The notes under the pieces are model-generated. The model saw only the letters and a program-made list of their open reading frames with translations. It was not told the DNA's origin and did no database searches. From Domibacillus aminovorans (GTDB lineage: Bacteria > Bacillota > Bacilli > Bacillales > Domibacillaceae): a stretch of 64,000 bases of DNA. Of this stretch, positions 29,032-42,047 are shown one piece after another. Where the stretch lies: positions 1-64,000 of the forward strand of contig NZ_LQWY01000016.1 of assembly GCF_001643235.1 (NCBI RefSeq), written 5' to 3'. Numbering within the stretch: position 1 is the first letter of the stretch; every line of letters begins with the position of its first letter. The position numbers and the translations under genes are program-made.

Positions 29032-30213
29032 ATGAACAAGAAAACGATTAAAGATCTGGATCTGAAAGGAAAGCGTGTCTTTTGCCGCGTTGATTTTAAT
29101 GTGCCGATGAAAGACGGCGAAGTGACGGATGATACACGTATTCGTGCTGCCCTTCCAACGATTCAATATTTGTCAGAGAAAGGCGCAAAAGTGATTTTAG
29201 CAAGCCACCTTGGCCGTCCAAAAGGTGAAGTAAATGAAGAAATGCGTCTTACAGCTGCTGGCAAACGTCTGGAAGAATTGCTCGGGCAACCGGTTACAAA
29301 AACAGATGAGGCATATGGCGACAGTGTAAAAGAAGCTATTTCAAGTTTGAACGAGGGCGATGTTCTTCTTCTTGAAAACGTCCGTTTCTACAAAGGAGAA
29401 GAAAAGAACGACGATGAGCTTGCGAAGCAGTTTGCTGAACTTGCTGATGTATATGTCAATGATGCATTTGGTGCGGCTCACCGCGCGCATGCATCAACAG
29501 AAGGAATCGCGAAATATTTGCCGTCTGCAACCGGTTTTTTAGTACAAAAAGAATTGGATGTCCTCGGTAAAGCGTTATCTAATCCGGAGCGTCCGTTCAC
29601 AGCGATTATCGGCGGGGCGAAAGTAAAAGACAAAATCGGCGTCATCGATCATTTACTTGATAAAGTGGACAACTTGATTATTGGCGGCGGACTTGCGTAT
29701 ACATTCGTAAAAGCGCAAGGACATGAAGTTGGTAAATCACTTCTTGAAGAAGATAAACTGGATCTTGCGAGACAATTCATGAAAAAAGCTGAAGAAAAAG
29801 GCGTGAAATTCTTAATGCCTGTTGATGTCACAGTCGCGGATGATTTTGGCGAACACGCGAACACGAAAGTCGTTCCGATTAATGAAATTCCAGCGGACTG
29901 GGAGGCGCTTGATATCGGTCCGAAAACGATTGAACTTTACAAGGAAACAATTCAACAATCAAAACTTGTCATTTGGAATGGTCCAATGGGCGTATTTGAA
30001 ATTGATAAGTTTGCAACAGGTACAAAAGGGGTTGCGCAGGCGCTTGCAGATTCGGATGCCTATTCAATCATCGGCGGCGGCGACTCAGCAGCAGCTGTTG
30101 AAAAGTTTGCTCTTGCAGACAGAATGAGTCATATTTCAACAGGTGGCGGGGCAAGCCTTGAGTTTATGGAAGGAAAAAAACTTCCAGGTGTAGAGGCAAT
30201 TGACGAAAAATAA
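29032..30213 (+). CDS. pgk: phosphoglycerate kinase
   Basis: Transfers phosphate from 1,3-bisphosphoglycerate to ADP. 393 residues. Signature near the N-terminus RVDFNVPM with the 3PG-binding Arg and Asp, the SHLGRPKGE segment near 60, and the nucleotide-binding C-terminal domain ending with [12 protein letters not shown] near 350 and [14 protein letters not shown] near 370. Third gene of the glycolytic operon. Confidence 0.98.
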   Translation: MNKKTIKDLDLKGKRVFCRVDFNVPMKDGEVTDDTRIRAALPTIQYLSEKGAKVILASHLGRPKGEVNEEMRLTAAGKRLEELLGQPVTKTDEAYGDSVKEAISSLNEGDVLLLENVRFYKGEEKNDDELAKQFAELADVYVNDAFGAAHRAHASTEGIAKYLPSATGFLVQKELDVLGKALSNPERPFTAIIGGAKVKDKIGVIDHLLDKVDNLIIGGGLAYTFVKAQGHEVGKSLLEEDKLDLARQFMKKAEEKGVKFLMPVDVTVADDFGEHANTKVVPINEIPADWEALDIGPKTIELYKETIQQSKLVIWNGPMGVFEIDKFATGTKGVAQALADSDAYSIIGGGDSAAAVEKFALADRMSHISTGGGASLEFMEGKKLPGVEAIDEK

Positions 30214-30220
30214 TTCATAG

Positions 30221-33842
<3,622 letters not shown>

Positions 33843-33854
33843 GAGTAAACAGGA

Positions 33855-33882
33855 AGTCCGGGCGGCCGCCCGGACTTTTTTG
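33855..33882 (+). terminator. intrinsic terminator of the glycolytic operon
   Basis: AAGTCCGGGC / GCCCGGACTT stem closed by GGCC, followed by TTTTTT. Confidence 0.94.
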
Positions 33883-33916
33883 CTTAGATATTTTCGATAT
33901 TGTATAGGTACAAGTA

Positions 33917-33944
33917 CCCACTAAACGCATCAGTGTTTAGTGGG
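33917..33944. repeat. inverted repeat upstream of secG
   Basis: Perfect 10-bp arms CCCACTAAAC / GTTTAGTGGG around 8 bases, immediately before the secG promoter (TTGACG at 33950, TATAAT at 33971, short 15-base spacer). No T run, so it is an operator candidate or an RNA hairpin rather than a terminator. Confidence 0.5.
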
Positions 33945-34020
33945 GGTAGTTGACGAAGAACTATGTGTGATATAATACACTTATTATTAATACGTTCGTT
34001 AATGGAGGTAAGTAAATACA

Positions 34021-34253
34021 TGCATACGTTGATTTTAGTGCTGCTCGTAATCGTTTCAATCGCACTCATTGCTGTTGTTCTTTTACAGTCAGGAAAAAGC
34101 GGAGGATTATCCGGTGCGATTTCTGGTGGTGCGGAGCAGTTATTTGGTAAACAAAAAGTGCGCGGAATTGATCTTGTGTTTCATCGTCTAACCGTTGTAC
34201 TATCCGTGCTGTTTTTTGTTTTGACTATTGCGCTCTCTTATTTTGGTTTGTAA
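34021..34253 (+). CDS. secG: preprotein translocase subunit SecG
   Basis: 77-residue membrane protein with two hydrophobic helices (residues 3-23 and 52-74) and the SecG-typical [23 protein letters not shown] cytoplasmic loop between them (20-42). It assists SecYE in protein export. ATG 34021 with AATGGAGG upstream. Confidence 0.95.
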
Positions 34254-34254
34254 T

Positions 34255-34289
34255 AAAAAAGGCGATTCAGCTGAATCGCCTTTTTTTTG
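34255..34289 (+). terminator. intrinsic terminator of secG
   Basis: Perfect AAAAAAGGCGATTCAG / CTGAATCGCCTTTTTT stem with T run directly after the secG stop. Confidence 0.94.
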
Positions 34290-34291
34290 CG

Positions 34292-34350
34292 GGCCCACAC
34301 GATGTGGGTCACAAAGGCGTTGCGACAGGACGTCGTGTTCTTAGCCTTTG
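34292..34350. ncRNA. structured palindromic element, possible Bacillaceae-type small RNA or repeat
   Basis: Two hairpins in tandem: GGCCCACAC-GA-TGTGGGTC near 34293-34310, and a longer arm pair CAAAGGC (34312-34318) / GCCTTTG (34344-34350) enclosing an inner stem GCGAC-AGGAC-GTCGT. On the minus strand the inner loop reads GTCCT. The RUCCU loop recalls the Bacillaceae-1 RNA motif and similar intergenic palindromes of Bacillus genomes, but that match is from memory and unverified. Confidence 0.4.
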
Positions 34351-34386
34351 AACCATCTATTAAAGGAAAGAAAGGAAATCATTCAC

Positions 34387-35133
34387 ATGAAACTCTCCAT
34401 ACCAAAACCATTTACATTTAAATCAGGAAAGCGTGCGGTTCTTTTGCTACACGGATTTACGGGAAATTCTGCTGATGTGCGCATGATCGGGCGTTTTCTT
34501 GAGAAAAATGGATATACATCACACGCGCCACATTATAAAGGACACGCTGTGCCACCGGAAGAGTTAGTAAAAACAGGCCCTGAAGACTGGTGGAAGGACG
34601 TCGTTGATGGCTACAATCATCTGTTGGATATTGGTTGTGAAGAAATTGCCGTCTGCGGGCTGTCGCTCGGCGGTGTTTTTGCACTTAAACTCGGTTATAC
34701 TAAACCTATAAAGGGTATTATTTCAATGTGTGCACCAATGTCGATGGAAGATGAGGCAACCATGTATAATGGTGTTGTCGAGTACGCGCGCGGATTTAAG
34801 AAATTTGAAGGGAAATCAGAGGGAGTCATTGAAGAAGAAATAGAGGTGTTTAAACAAACACCAATGACCACGCTGAATGCTTTACGTGATTTAGTTCAAG
34901 ATGTCCGGAACCACATCGACCATATTTACGCACCCACATTTATCGTGCAGGCACGTCTGGATAAAATGATTGATACGAACAGTGCAAATATCATTTTTGA
35001 CAGTGTGGAAACAGATGAAAAGCAAATAAAATGGTATGAACAATCGGGTCACGTCATTACGCTGGATAAAGAAAAAGAGCAGCTGCATGAAGACATACTC
35101 AGCTTTCTTAAACGTCTTGACTGGACCGTGTAA
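34387..35133 (+). CDS. est: carboxylesterase (Est30-like alpha/beta hydrolase)
   Basis: 248 residues, the size of the Geobacillus Est30 enzyme. [10 protein letters not shown] near 20 forms the oxyanion region, nucleophile Ser in CGLSLGGVF near 95, acid Asp in QARLDKMID near 192, and catalytic His in SGHVITLD near 222. It hydrolyses short-chain esters; physiological substrate unknown. In Bacillus it is placed between secG and rnr, as here. ATG 34387 after GAAAGGAAA. Confidence 0.92.
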   Translation: MKLSIPKPFTFKSGKRAVLLLHGFTGNSADVRMIGRFLEKNGYTSHAPHYKGHAVPPEELVKTGPEDWWKDVVDGYNHLLDIGCEEIAVCGLSLGGVFALKLGYTKPIKGIISMCAPMSMEDEATMYNGVVEYARGFKKFEGKSEGVIEEEIEVFKQTPMTTLNALRDLVQDVRNHIDHIYAPTFIVQARLDKMIDTNSANIIFDSVETDEKQIKWYEQSGHVITLDKEKEQLHEDILSFLKRLDWTV

Positions 35134-35156
35134 ACCGAAACGGAGGGATTTCCCAA

Positions 35157-37523
35157 ATGGATCAGCACATACAAGAAAATGTCGACCGCTTGTTGACATA
35201 CATGAAAGAAGAATCTTACAAGCCGCTCACCGTGCAGGAACTGGAAGAAGTACTCGGTATTGAAGGATCAGACGGCTTCCGCGACTTTGTGAAGTCACTT
35301 GTGTATATGGAAGAACGCGGCCTCGTCGTCAGAACACGTGCGAACCGGTATGGGTTGCCAGAGAAAATGAATCTTGTGCGCGGGAAAATTTCCGGTCATG
35401 CGAAAGGTTTTGCTTTTTTGATTCCTGATGAGCAAGGTGTTGATGACGTCTTTATTCCACCGCATGAAATAAACGGGGCGTTAAATGGCGACATCGCACT
35501 TGTAAGAGTGACGAAAGAAGATCAAAGTGGAACGCGGCGTGAAGGAACAGTCATCCGTATTTTAGAGCGAGGCCAGACAGACATCGTCGGGACGTTCATC
35601 GACAAAAAAAGCTTTGGTTTTGTGGAAGCGGATGATAAAAAATTCTCCGTTGATATTTTTATTCCGAAAGAGAAAACAGCGGGTGCGATTGATGGACATA
35701 AAGTTGTTGTCCATATTACACGTTGGCCAGAAGGCAGACAATCGGCTGAAGGGGAAGTTACGGAAATTATCGGTCATAAAAATGATCCAGGTGTCGACAT
35801 TATGTCGATTATTTATAAACATGGATTGCCTCAGGAATTTCCGGAGGATGTATTAGAACAGGCAAATAGCGTGCCAGAACAAATCGATGAAAAGGATTTA
35901 AAAGGGCGGCGCGATCTTCGAGATGAAGTCATCGTGACGATTGACGGCGCTGACGCGAAAGATCTCGATGATGCGGTAACTGTAACGAAACTAAACAATG
36001 GAAATTACAAGCTCGGTGTTCACATTGCCGACGTTAGTCATTACGTAACGGAAAATTCACCAATTGACCGTGAAGGATATGAACGAGGGACAAGTGTGTA
36101 CTTAGTTGACCGCGTGATTCCGATGATCCCACATCGTCTTTCAAACGGGATCTGTTCATTAAATCCGCAAGTGGACCGATTGACGTTATCATGTGAAATG
36201 GAAATTAACGCAGCAGGCGAAGTCGTCAGCCATGAAATTTTCGACAGTGTAATCCGTACGACAGAGCGGATGACGTACTCGGATGTGAACTCGATTTTGG
36301 TAGACAAAGACGAAGAACTGCGTACAAAGTATGAGCCGCTCGTACCATTATTTGAACGAATGGAAGAGTTAGCAGCAATTTTGCGGCAAAAACGGACTGA
36401 CCGTGGTGCGATTGACTTTGATTTTAAAGAAGCGAAAGTGATTGTAGAGGAAGACGGACATCCACTGGACGTTATTATACGTGAGCGTTCCGTCGGCGAA
36501 AAACTGATTGAAGAATTTATGCTGGCAGCCAATGAAACGGTCGCCGAGCATTTTCACTGGATGGACGTGCCGTTTATTTACCGTATTCATGAAGATCCGA
36601 AAGAAGATAAATTACAGCGCTTTTTTGAGTTTTTAACAAACTTCGGCTTGAATGTAAAAGGAACAGCTAATTCCGTTCACCCGCGTGCGCTTCAAGCAAT
36701 TATTGAAGGTGTAAAAGGGACACCGGAAGAAACCGTTATTTCAACCGTTATGCTTCGTTCTATGCAACAGGCAAAATACAATCCGAACAGCCTTGGCCAT
36801 TTCGGTCTGGCAACGGAATTTTACACACATTTCACATCGCCAATCCGCCGTTATCCGGATTTAATTGTTCATCGTCTCATCCGAACGTATTTAATTAACG
36901 GGGATCTCACGCAGCAAACGAAGGAGAAATGGGATGCAAGGCTCTCGGAAATTGCGGATCATACGTCAAGTATGGAACGCCGTGCGGTTGAAGCCGAGCG
37001 TGATACAGATGAGCTGAAAAAAGCGGAGTACATGCTTGATAAAATTGGCGAAGAATACGATGGCGTTATTAGTTCCGTAACGAATTTCGGGATGTTTGTG
37101 GCGCTTGAGAATACAATTGAAGGACTTGTTCATGTGTCCTACATGACGGATGATTATTATCGGTATGATGAACGTCATTTTGCGATGATCGGCGAGCGAA
37201 CTGGGAATGTCTTCCGTATCGGTGATGAAATTACAGTACGTGTTCGTGACGTGAATAAAGAAGAACAGTCAGTTGATTTTGAAATTGCCGGTATGAAAAA
37301 ACAGCGTCCGCGTCCGAAGGGTGAAGATATGGCCCGCTCGAAAAAAACGCGCGGCCGTGGCAAAAAAGAACAGCCTGAACGAAAAGAAATCAAACCAGAG
37401 AAAAAACCGGCGCGTCCTGATATGAAAGGCAGCGGCGGCGAATGGTCAACACAGTCATCAGTGAAAAAGAAGAAAAAACGTAAATTTTATGAAGGTGTAC
37501 CGAAGAAAAAGAAACAGAAGTAA
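35157..37523 (+). CDS. rnr: ribonuclease R
   Basis: Processive 3'-5' exoribonuclease of 788 residues that degrades structured and non-stop mRNA in the trans-translation pathway. N-terminal winged helix (1-70), two cold-shock domains (about 80-230), RNB catalytic domain (about 250-590; [14 protein letters not shown] with catalytic Asp residues near 265), S1 domain (about 630-715; [15 protein letters not shown]) and a Lys/Arg-rich tail ending KKKKQK. Directly followed by smpB and ssrA, its functional partners. Confidence 0.97.
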   Translation: MDQHIQENVDRLLTYMKEESYKPLTVQELEEVLGIEGSDGFRDFVKSLVYMEERGLVVRTRANRYGLPEKMNLVRGKISGHAKGFAFLIPDEQGVDDVFIPPHEINGALNGDIALVRVTKEDQSGTRREGTVIRILERGQTDIVGTFIDKKSFGFVEADDKKFSVDIFIPKEKTAGAIDGHKVVVHITRWPEGRQSAEGEVTEIIGHKNDPGVDIMSIIYKHGLPQEFPEDVLEQANSVPEQIDEKDLKGRRDLRDEVIVTIDGADAKDLDDAVTVTKLNNGNYKLGVHIADVSHYVTENSPIDREGYERGTSVYLVDRVIPMIPHRLSNGICSLNPQVDRLTLSCEMEINAAGEVVSHEIFDSVIRTTERMTYSDVNSILVDKDEELRTKYEPLVPLFERMEELAAILRQKRTDRGAIDFDFKEAKVIVEEDGHPLDVIIRERSVGEKLIEEFMLAANETVAEHFHWMDVPFIYRIHEDPKEDKLQRFFEFLTNFGLNVKGTANSVHPRALQAIIEGVKGTPEETVISTVMLRSMQQAKYNPNSLGHFGLATEFYTHFTSPIRRYPDLIVHRLIRTYLINGDLTQQTKEKWDARLSEIADHTSSMERRAVEAERDTDELKKAEYMLDKIGEEYDGVISSVTNFGMFVALENTIEGLVHVSYMTDDYYRYDERHFAMIGERTGNVFRIGDEITVRVRDVNKEEQSVDFEIAGMKKQRPRPKGEDMARSKKTRGRGKKEQPERKEIKPEKKPARPDMKGSGGEWSTQSSVKKKKKRKFYEGVPKKKKQK

Positions 37524-37543
37524 AAAGTGAGGGGAACGAACCA

Positions 37544-38011
37544 ATGCCAAAAGGAGAAGGAAAAGTGATTGCGCAAAATAAAAAAGCGCGTCATGACTAT
37601 TTTATTGAAGAAACATATGAAGCAGGCATGGTGCTGTTAGGGACTGAAATTAAAGCAATCCGTGCGGGACGAGTGAATTTAAAAGATTCATTCGCCCGCA
37701 TCCGGAATGGCGAATTATTTGTTCACAACATGCACGTTAGCCCGTATGAGCAAGGAAACATTCATAACCATGACCCAATCCGTACACGGAAGCTACTTTT
37801 GCATCGGAAGCAGATTAATACGCTGATCGGTGAAACGAAAGAAGCAGGTTACTCAATCGTACCGCTTAAAATTTATTTGAAAGACGGCTATGCAAAAATG
37901 CTGATCGGCCTTGCAAAAGGGAAAAAGAAATACGACAAACGTGAAGACTTGAAGCAGAAAGAAGCGAAGCGAGATATTGAGCGTGTATTCCGTGATCGTC
38001 AAAAAGGTTGA
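37544..38011 (+). CDS. smpB: SsrA-binding protein
   Basis: SmpB, 155 residues, binds tmRNA and brings it to stalled ribosomes. RNA-binding OB fold with [17 protein letters not shown] near 15-31, [19 protein letters not shown] near 32-50 and the conserved basic tail [18 protein letters not shown] near the end. Follows rnr by 20 bases. Confidence 0.97.
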   Translation: MPKGEGKVIAQNKKARHDYFIEETYEAGMVLLGTEIKAIRAGRVNLKDSFARIRNGELFVHNMHVSPYEQGNIHNHDPIRTRKLLLHRKQINTLIGETKEAGYSIVPLKIYLKDGYAKMLIGLAKGKKKYDKREDLKQKEAKRDIERVFRDRQKG

Positions 38012-38084
38012 TTAGCCATTAATTCTATGTTAGAATAGATCATGTCACAAAAAAAGCAGAACAATCAGCTACAACTTTAATCCG

Positions 38085-38449
38085 GGGGACGTTACGGATT
38101 CGACAGGGGTAGTTCGAGCCTGGGCTGCGGGTCAGAGGGTCGGCTCTGTCAAAACGCACTTGCCTATAATAACTGGCAAACAACAAACACAACTACAAGC
38201 TGCCTAATTAAATTTAGGTTAGCCTGTGCTCCTCCCGCTGTTGTCCGTGCAGTCGGATCAGGGGCCCACTTTAAGCGGACTACGCTCGATTCCTCCGTCT
38301 GGGGATGACAGAAGAGAACAATCAGACTGGCTGATCCAAAGGCCTGCCGTTCGGCAAATGGATCAGCGAGACTCTAAATAGTACGGCTACACCCGTAGAC
38401 GCTCAGGTGCCGTTATCTTTGGACGCGGGTTCGACTCCCGCCGTCTCCA
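38085..38449 (+). ncRNA. ssrA: transfer-messenger RNA (tmRNA)
   Basis: 5' end GGGGACGTTACGGATTCGACAGG-type, 3' end GGTTCGACTCCCGCCGTCTCCA forming the tRNA-like domain (ends quoted within 22 bases in total but aligned by eye). The tag frame starts with GGC at about 38175 and reads GKQQTQLQAA then TAA, so the tag is (A)GKQQTQLQAA. It ends QAA instead of the usual LAA. CCA is not encoded: the base after the discriminator A is T, because an island has integrated in the 3' end. A terminator follows at 38482. Confidence 0.96.
38428..38449 (+). repeat. att site (left) in the ssrA 3' end
   Basis: 22 bases matching 49247-49268 with one mismatch (T at 38436 against A at 49255). The right copy continues into CCA, the ancestral tmRNA end. 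Confidence 0.9.
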
Positions 38450-38481
38450 TAATTAAAATTTATGGAGTTTCAAACAGTGTC

Positions 38482-38508
38482 AAAACCCTTGATATTCAAG
38501 GGTTTTTT
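38482..38508 (+). terminator. terminator after ssrA
   Basis: AAAACCCTTGA / TCAAGGGTTTT stem with a 3-base loop and T run, on the island side of the att site, so the tmRNA is now terminated by island DNA. Confidence 0.88.
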
Positions 38509-38545
38509 CATTTTCACTTTTTCATATCATATCAACGAGCATCAA

Positions 38546-38570
38546 CCAATAGCATTTAGTAAGGCATTTA
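38546..38570 (+). repeat. island end repeat, left copy
   Basis: 25 bases starting CCAATAGCATTTAGTAAGG, matching 49158-49182 at 23 of 25 positions. It contains two tandem GCATTTA words, as arm-type integrase sites often do. Confidence 0.7.
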
Positions 38571-38587
38571 ATTTATATGTTTTTCGT

Positions 38588-39277
38588 TTAAAAGTTCATG
38601 TAATCTGAAAACCTTTGTATAGCTTCTTCTTTTGCTTTTTCAGTAACATGGGCATAGATGTTCATGGTTGTTTGGATGTCACTATGTACAAGTCGCTCTT
38701 GCACTTCTTTAATGGTGGCACCAGCCTCAAAAAATAAACTGCAATGCGTATGGCGAAGACCCTGGGTTGTAATCAGTTCTAAATTGTATTTCTTTTGAAT
38801 CTGTAGAATCCATTTTCTCGTTTTAGTTGGTTGTAACAATTCATTGTTTGCATTGCTAAATAAAAGTTGCTGGGGCTGCAGAGTGTTAAAACCAAGTTTG
38901 AAGTAGTCTATTTTTTGTTTTGCTCTCCATTCCAGCAAAATCTCCATGGTCTTCTCATCCATCTGAATTGTTCGTACAGAGGCTTTCGTTTTCGTCGTTT
39001 TAACATAAAGCCGATTATTTTCCCCACGAGCAAGTGCCTTATTAACACGGATCTCCTTTTCTTTAAAATTTACGTCATTCCATGTCAATGCCAATGCCAA
39101 TGCTTCTCTTTTACGAATGCCAGAAAAAGCTAAGAGTCGAAAAAAAGAATATATCTTAAAATTATATTCTTGTTCTAAACACTTTAGAAAGTGGATAAGT
39201 TGATCCTTTGTATAAAAATTTAGGGTTTCATCTTCTTCAGGAGCATTCATCTTTTTCGGCATGGTGACAAGTGTCAT
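38588..39277 (-). pseudogene. truncated tyrosine integrase of the ssrA island
   Basis: 229 residues covering only the catalytic domain of a Tn916/phage-type integrase (normally about 370-400). Arg in SGIRKREAL near 50 and Tyr in TMNIYAHVT near 210 are present. Box II reads TTQGLRHTH, where related integrases have HGLRHTH, so the box II His appears to be Gln. The N-terminal arm-binding and core-binding domains are missing; an IS fragment starts about 90 bases further on and may have removed them. Location beside ssrA fits the original integrase. Confidence 0.82.
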
Positions 39278-39365
39278 CTCCGACGTTAAAAGGTTCTTAC
39301 GTTAAGCTGGTGAAGGGCTTTTTCATTGCTAGACTGATATAATAAAGGAAAAGGAGTGCGTTCCG

Positions 39366-39720
39366 ATGAACCATTTTTTATGGTCATCTCCTGACCCCAT
39401 TTGGAACTTTTGCACGTAGATGATTCGCATGATGTGATGACCTTGACTGTTAAAAGTAGCCATGAATCCGTACTCTGTCCTTCCTGCTGTCAGCCAAGCA
39501 CCCGACCTCATAGCCGATATACCCGTAAAGTACAAGATCTGCCGATTAGTAACCGTCCTGTCGACCTGGTTGTTAGGACGAGAAAATGGTTCTGCGACCA
39601 ACGCTACCAACCAAAGTGTCCTGTAACTATCTTCACTGAGCGGCAGGAATGGCTGCTGCCTAACAGGCGCAGAACCGTCAGGGCAAATGAGGCGAGCCAA
39701 CTATGGGAGCAAATGTTTTG
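39366..39720 (+). pseudogene. ISL3-family transposase, 5' fragment
   Basis: The first about 115 codons of an ISL3-type transposase: LLHVDDSHDVMTLTVKSS, zinc-ribbon CPSCCQPS with later CDQR..CP, then LPNRRRTVRANEAS. A 1-base frameshift near 39400 separates the start (MNHFLWSSPD) from the rest. The DDE domain is absent. Inactive remnant. Confidence 0.82.
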
Positions 39721-39727
39721 AGAAAAA

Positions 39728-39772
39728 TAAAAAGTGTCAAACCTGATGGAAGTCAAGGTTGACGCTTTTTTG
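39728..39772. terminator. hairpin at the end of the IS fragment
   Basis: AAAGTGTCAAACCT / AAGGTTGACGCTTT stem (a few mismatches) with TTTTTT following. Either an IS end or a bidirectional terminator. Confidence 0.55.
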
Positions 39773-39889
39773 TCTTTTTCTGAATTTGAAAAACCCAATG
39801 AAGAAAGATTAAGGCACACAGAAAACAAACCTCTGGAGATAAGATAATGTCTTAGGAGATAAGAGCAAACATTAGGAAACGAAAATGTT

Positions 39890-39919
39890 AAGAAGGGTGA
39901 TAACCCCTTCTTTTTTTGA
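39890..39919 (+). terminator. hairpin with T run upstream of the WYL gene
   Basis: AAGAAGGG / CCCTTCTT stem around a short GTGATAAC-type loop, followed by TTTTTTT. No gene is seen between 39773 and 40077, so it may terminate a lost transcript. Confidence 0.6.
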
Positions 39920-40006
39920 CTAAATCTTCTCTTCCCTCATTGTTCGACAGCATTCGACAAATAGTCTTTGTTACTATAGAATCAAGAAAAAAATCATGAT
40001 TTTTTT

Positions 40007-40044
40007 ACATATGTACACAATATGTCCATCTAGTTGGCTATAAT
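40007..40044 (+). promoter_or_regulatory. promoter and possible operator of the WYL regulator
   Basis: TATAAT at 40039-40044, 33 bases before the ATG. Upstream, the palindrome ACATATGT (40007-40014) and the wider inverted pair ACATA...TATGT (40007-40025) lie where the -35 should be. A self-binding WYL regulator is a reasonable but unproven explanation. Confidence 0.45.
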
Positions 40045-40077
40045 GTCTCTATACAGTATGAAAAAAGAGGAATAAAA

Positions 40078-40986
40078 ATGAGTCAAATAGAACGTATTTT
40101 AAAAATGTACAGCCGTTTGCAAAAAGGTCATGTACTGAACAAAGCAGAGCAAGCGGTGCATTTCAATGTAACGGAAAAAACAATTCAGCGTGATTTCGAT
40201 AGCATTCGCAGCTTCCTTGAAAAAGACGTGCCAAATGAATACCTGGACTACGACAGGGAACAAAAAGGCTACAAGCTCCAACAGGGAAACAATACCCATT
40301 TGCATAATGAGGAAGTTCTCGCTATCGTCAAGATCCTTATTGAATCGCGTGCGTTTCCAAAATCCGACATGCATCGCTTGATCGATAAGCTGACTGTACT
40401 CGCTTCGCCCGCTAACCAAGACTTTATCAAAAAGTTAATGAGAAACGAAAAACACCTGTATGTAGATCTGCAACACAGAAAACCACTGTTCTCACTCATC
40501 TGGAAGCTGTCCGAAGCCGTCCATACGAAAAGGATTATCAACATCTGCTATCAGAAAGAGAATGAACAAAATGCAGGCGAACGCACACTCAAGCCTGTCG
40601 GGATCTTATTTTCCGAATATTACTTTTATCTGCTCGCCTATCAGACTACGCGCGAGCTTAGCTTCCCAACTATTTATCGGATCGATCGTATCACCAGCTG
40701 CAACGTTACAAATGAACACTTCAAGACACCATATCGCTTTGAAGAAGGCGAATTCCGAAAACGTGTACAGTTTATGCATGCCGGTGAACTTATTAACGTC
40801 AAATTCCGCTTCACCGGAGCATCTTCCCAAGCCGTACTTGACCGGCTCCCGACTGCAAAAATTGTCGGGCGGGACGAAAATAGTGTCACATTCGAGGCTG
40901 AGGTGTTTGGGGCGGGGATTAAGATGTGGCTACAGAGTCAGGGGGAGAATGTAGAGGTGTTATCATCAGAACATTTAAAAAGGTGA
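40078..40986 (+). CDS. WYL-domain transcriptional regulator
   Basis: 302 residues. N-terminal winged HTH (FNVTEKTIQRDFDSIRSFL, about 28-46) and a WYL domain around residues 150-230 (LFSEYYFYLLAY, then TIYRIDRI), plus a WCX-type C-terminal domain. WYL proteins are ligand-responsive regulators; several (for example BrxR and CapW) repress phage-defence operons. It lies 190 bases upstream of the GTPase operon on the same strand, inside the same island. That it controls the operon is inference. Confidence 0.85.
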   Translation: MSQIERILKMYSRLQKGHVLNKAEQAVHFNVTEKTIQRDFDSIRSFLEKDVPNEYLDYDREQKGYKLQQGNNTHLHNEEVLAIVKILIESRAFPKSDMHRLIDKLTVLASPANQDFIKKLMRNEKHLYVDLQHRKPLFSLIWKLSEAVHTKRIINICYQKENEQNAGERTLKPVGILFSEYYFYLLAYQTTRELSFPTIYRIDRITSCNVTNEHFKTPYRFEEGEFRKRVQFMHAGELINVKFRFTGASSQAVLDRLPTAKIVGRDENSVTFEAEVFGAGIKMWLQSQGENVEVLSSEHLKR

Positions 40987-41180
40987 ATTTCAGAAACAGT
41001 AGTAAGTAGCATAAAGAATAAAAGTAGAAGACAATTGCAGTGAAATTTCTTACAGCCGTATATAGGCTTTTAAATTAGACTTCGCTTTTGGCCTATAACG
41101 TTGAGAGATATTGCAAAAGAAAAAGATGTAATTGAAAGAGTCGAATTTAAAATGGACAATCGTTAAGTGTTCGTTTGAAT
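40987..41180 (+). other. leader region before the GTPase operon
   Basis: No gene recognised. A short open stretch (41101-41166) reads LRDIAKEKDVIERVEFKMDNR and stops; it may be a remnant. No clear sigma-A promoter or strong ribosome site was found for the first GTPase gene, so its start is uncertain. Confidence 0.4.
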
Positions 41181-42047
41181 ATGAAAAAAGAGAGGGTTGA
41201 AACAACCTTGTTAAATAAAATGAAGAAACGGATTTTAGTAACAGCGACAATGAGTGCGGGGAAGTCGACTCTTGTAAATGCACTAGTGGGAAATAAAATT
41301 ATGGCTACTAGGAACGAATCCTGTACGGCTAAGCGATTTACCATCATTGAAGATCCGAATACAAAGAATCAAGTAATATTTGAGTATAAAAATATTAGAA
41401 TGAAATTTCAAAAAAATATAGCTACTGTAATGCATGAAGTTAAATGTGATGATCTTAAATTACGTACAAGAATGTTCCATAGAGAAGATTCGTATTTATG
41501 GGAAATTATTGATACACCGGGAGTGAATTCATCAGCAGACCCTGATCATAAACAAGTGTCTGAATCACTTATTCGATCTAATGATTTTGATATTTTGTTA
41601 TATGTAATGAATGGGAATCATCTAGGTACGAATGATGACTTAATGCATCTAAGGTATATTAAAGAACACGTTGATGACGATAAAATTATTTTTGTTATAA
41701 ATAAAGTTGATCAGTACAGAAAGTCACAAGATTCTATTCCAGAAAGTTATAGGAAAACAAAACATCATTTAAAGGAACTAGGCTTTGCTAATCCAAGAAT
41801 ACAGCCAATATCTGCTTATGCAGCTTTTTTAATGAAACAAGAATTATTGAATAAAGAATTTAATGAAGAAGAGGAAGAAGAACTGCAACTGTTTAAAAGA
41901 AAGTTTAAGAGAGAACACTACGACTTATCTCATTATCAAGAGTGGTCAAAGGAAGTTTTTACTTCTCAGGATCAAGAGCTTTTAAAAAGATGTGGGATAT
42001 TAGGGTTGGAAGAACTTATTGTGAGAAAGGAAGTTGAGCATGGCTAA
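41181..42047 (+). CDS. short dynamin-like GTPase
   Basis: About 288 residues. G1 is ATMSAGKST at 22-30, G3 is DTPG at 111-114, and G4 is NKVD at 174-177. The sequence between G1 and G3 (NESCTAKR) matches the SCTA-type G2 region of bacterial dynamin-like proteins. It is little more than a GTPase domain: the long helical stalk and membrane-binding part are absent. It probably works together with the long GTPase encoded next, as paired bacterial dynamins do. Start ATG 41181 (an in-frame TTG lies 6 bases earlier, ATG 41220 is inside). It overlaps the next gene by 8 bases. Confidence 0.85.
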   Translation: MKKERVETTLLNKMKKRILVTATMSAGKSTLVNALVGNKIMATRNESCTAKRFTIIEDPNTKNQVIFEYKNIRMKFQKNIATVMHEVKCDDLKLRTRMFHREDSYLWEIIDTPGVNSSADPDHKQVSESLIRSNDFDILLYVMNGNHLGTNDDLMHLRYIKEHVDDDKIIFVINKVDQYRKSQDSIPESYRKTKHHLKELGFANPRIQPISAYAAFLMKQELLNKEFNEEEEEELQLFKRKFKREHYDLSHYQEWSKEVFTSQDQELLKRCGILGLEELIVRKEVEHG

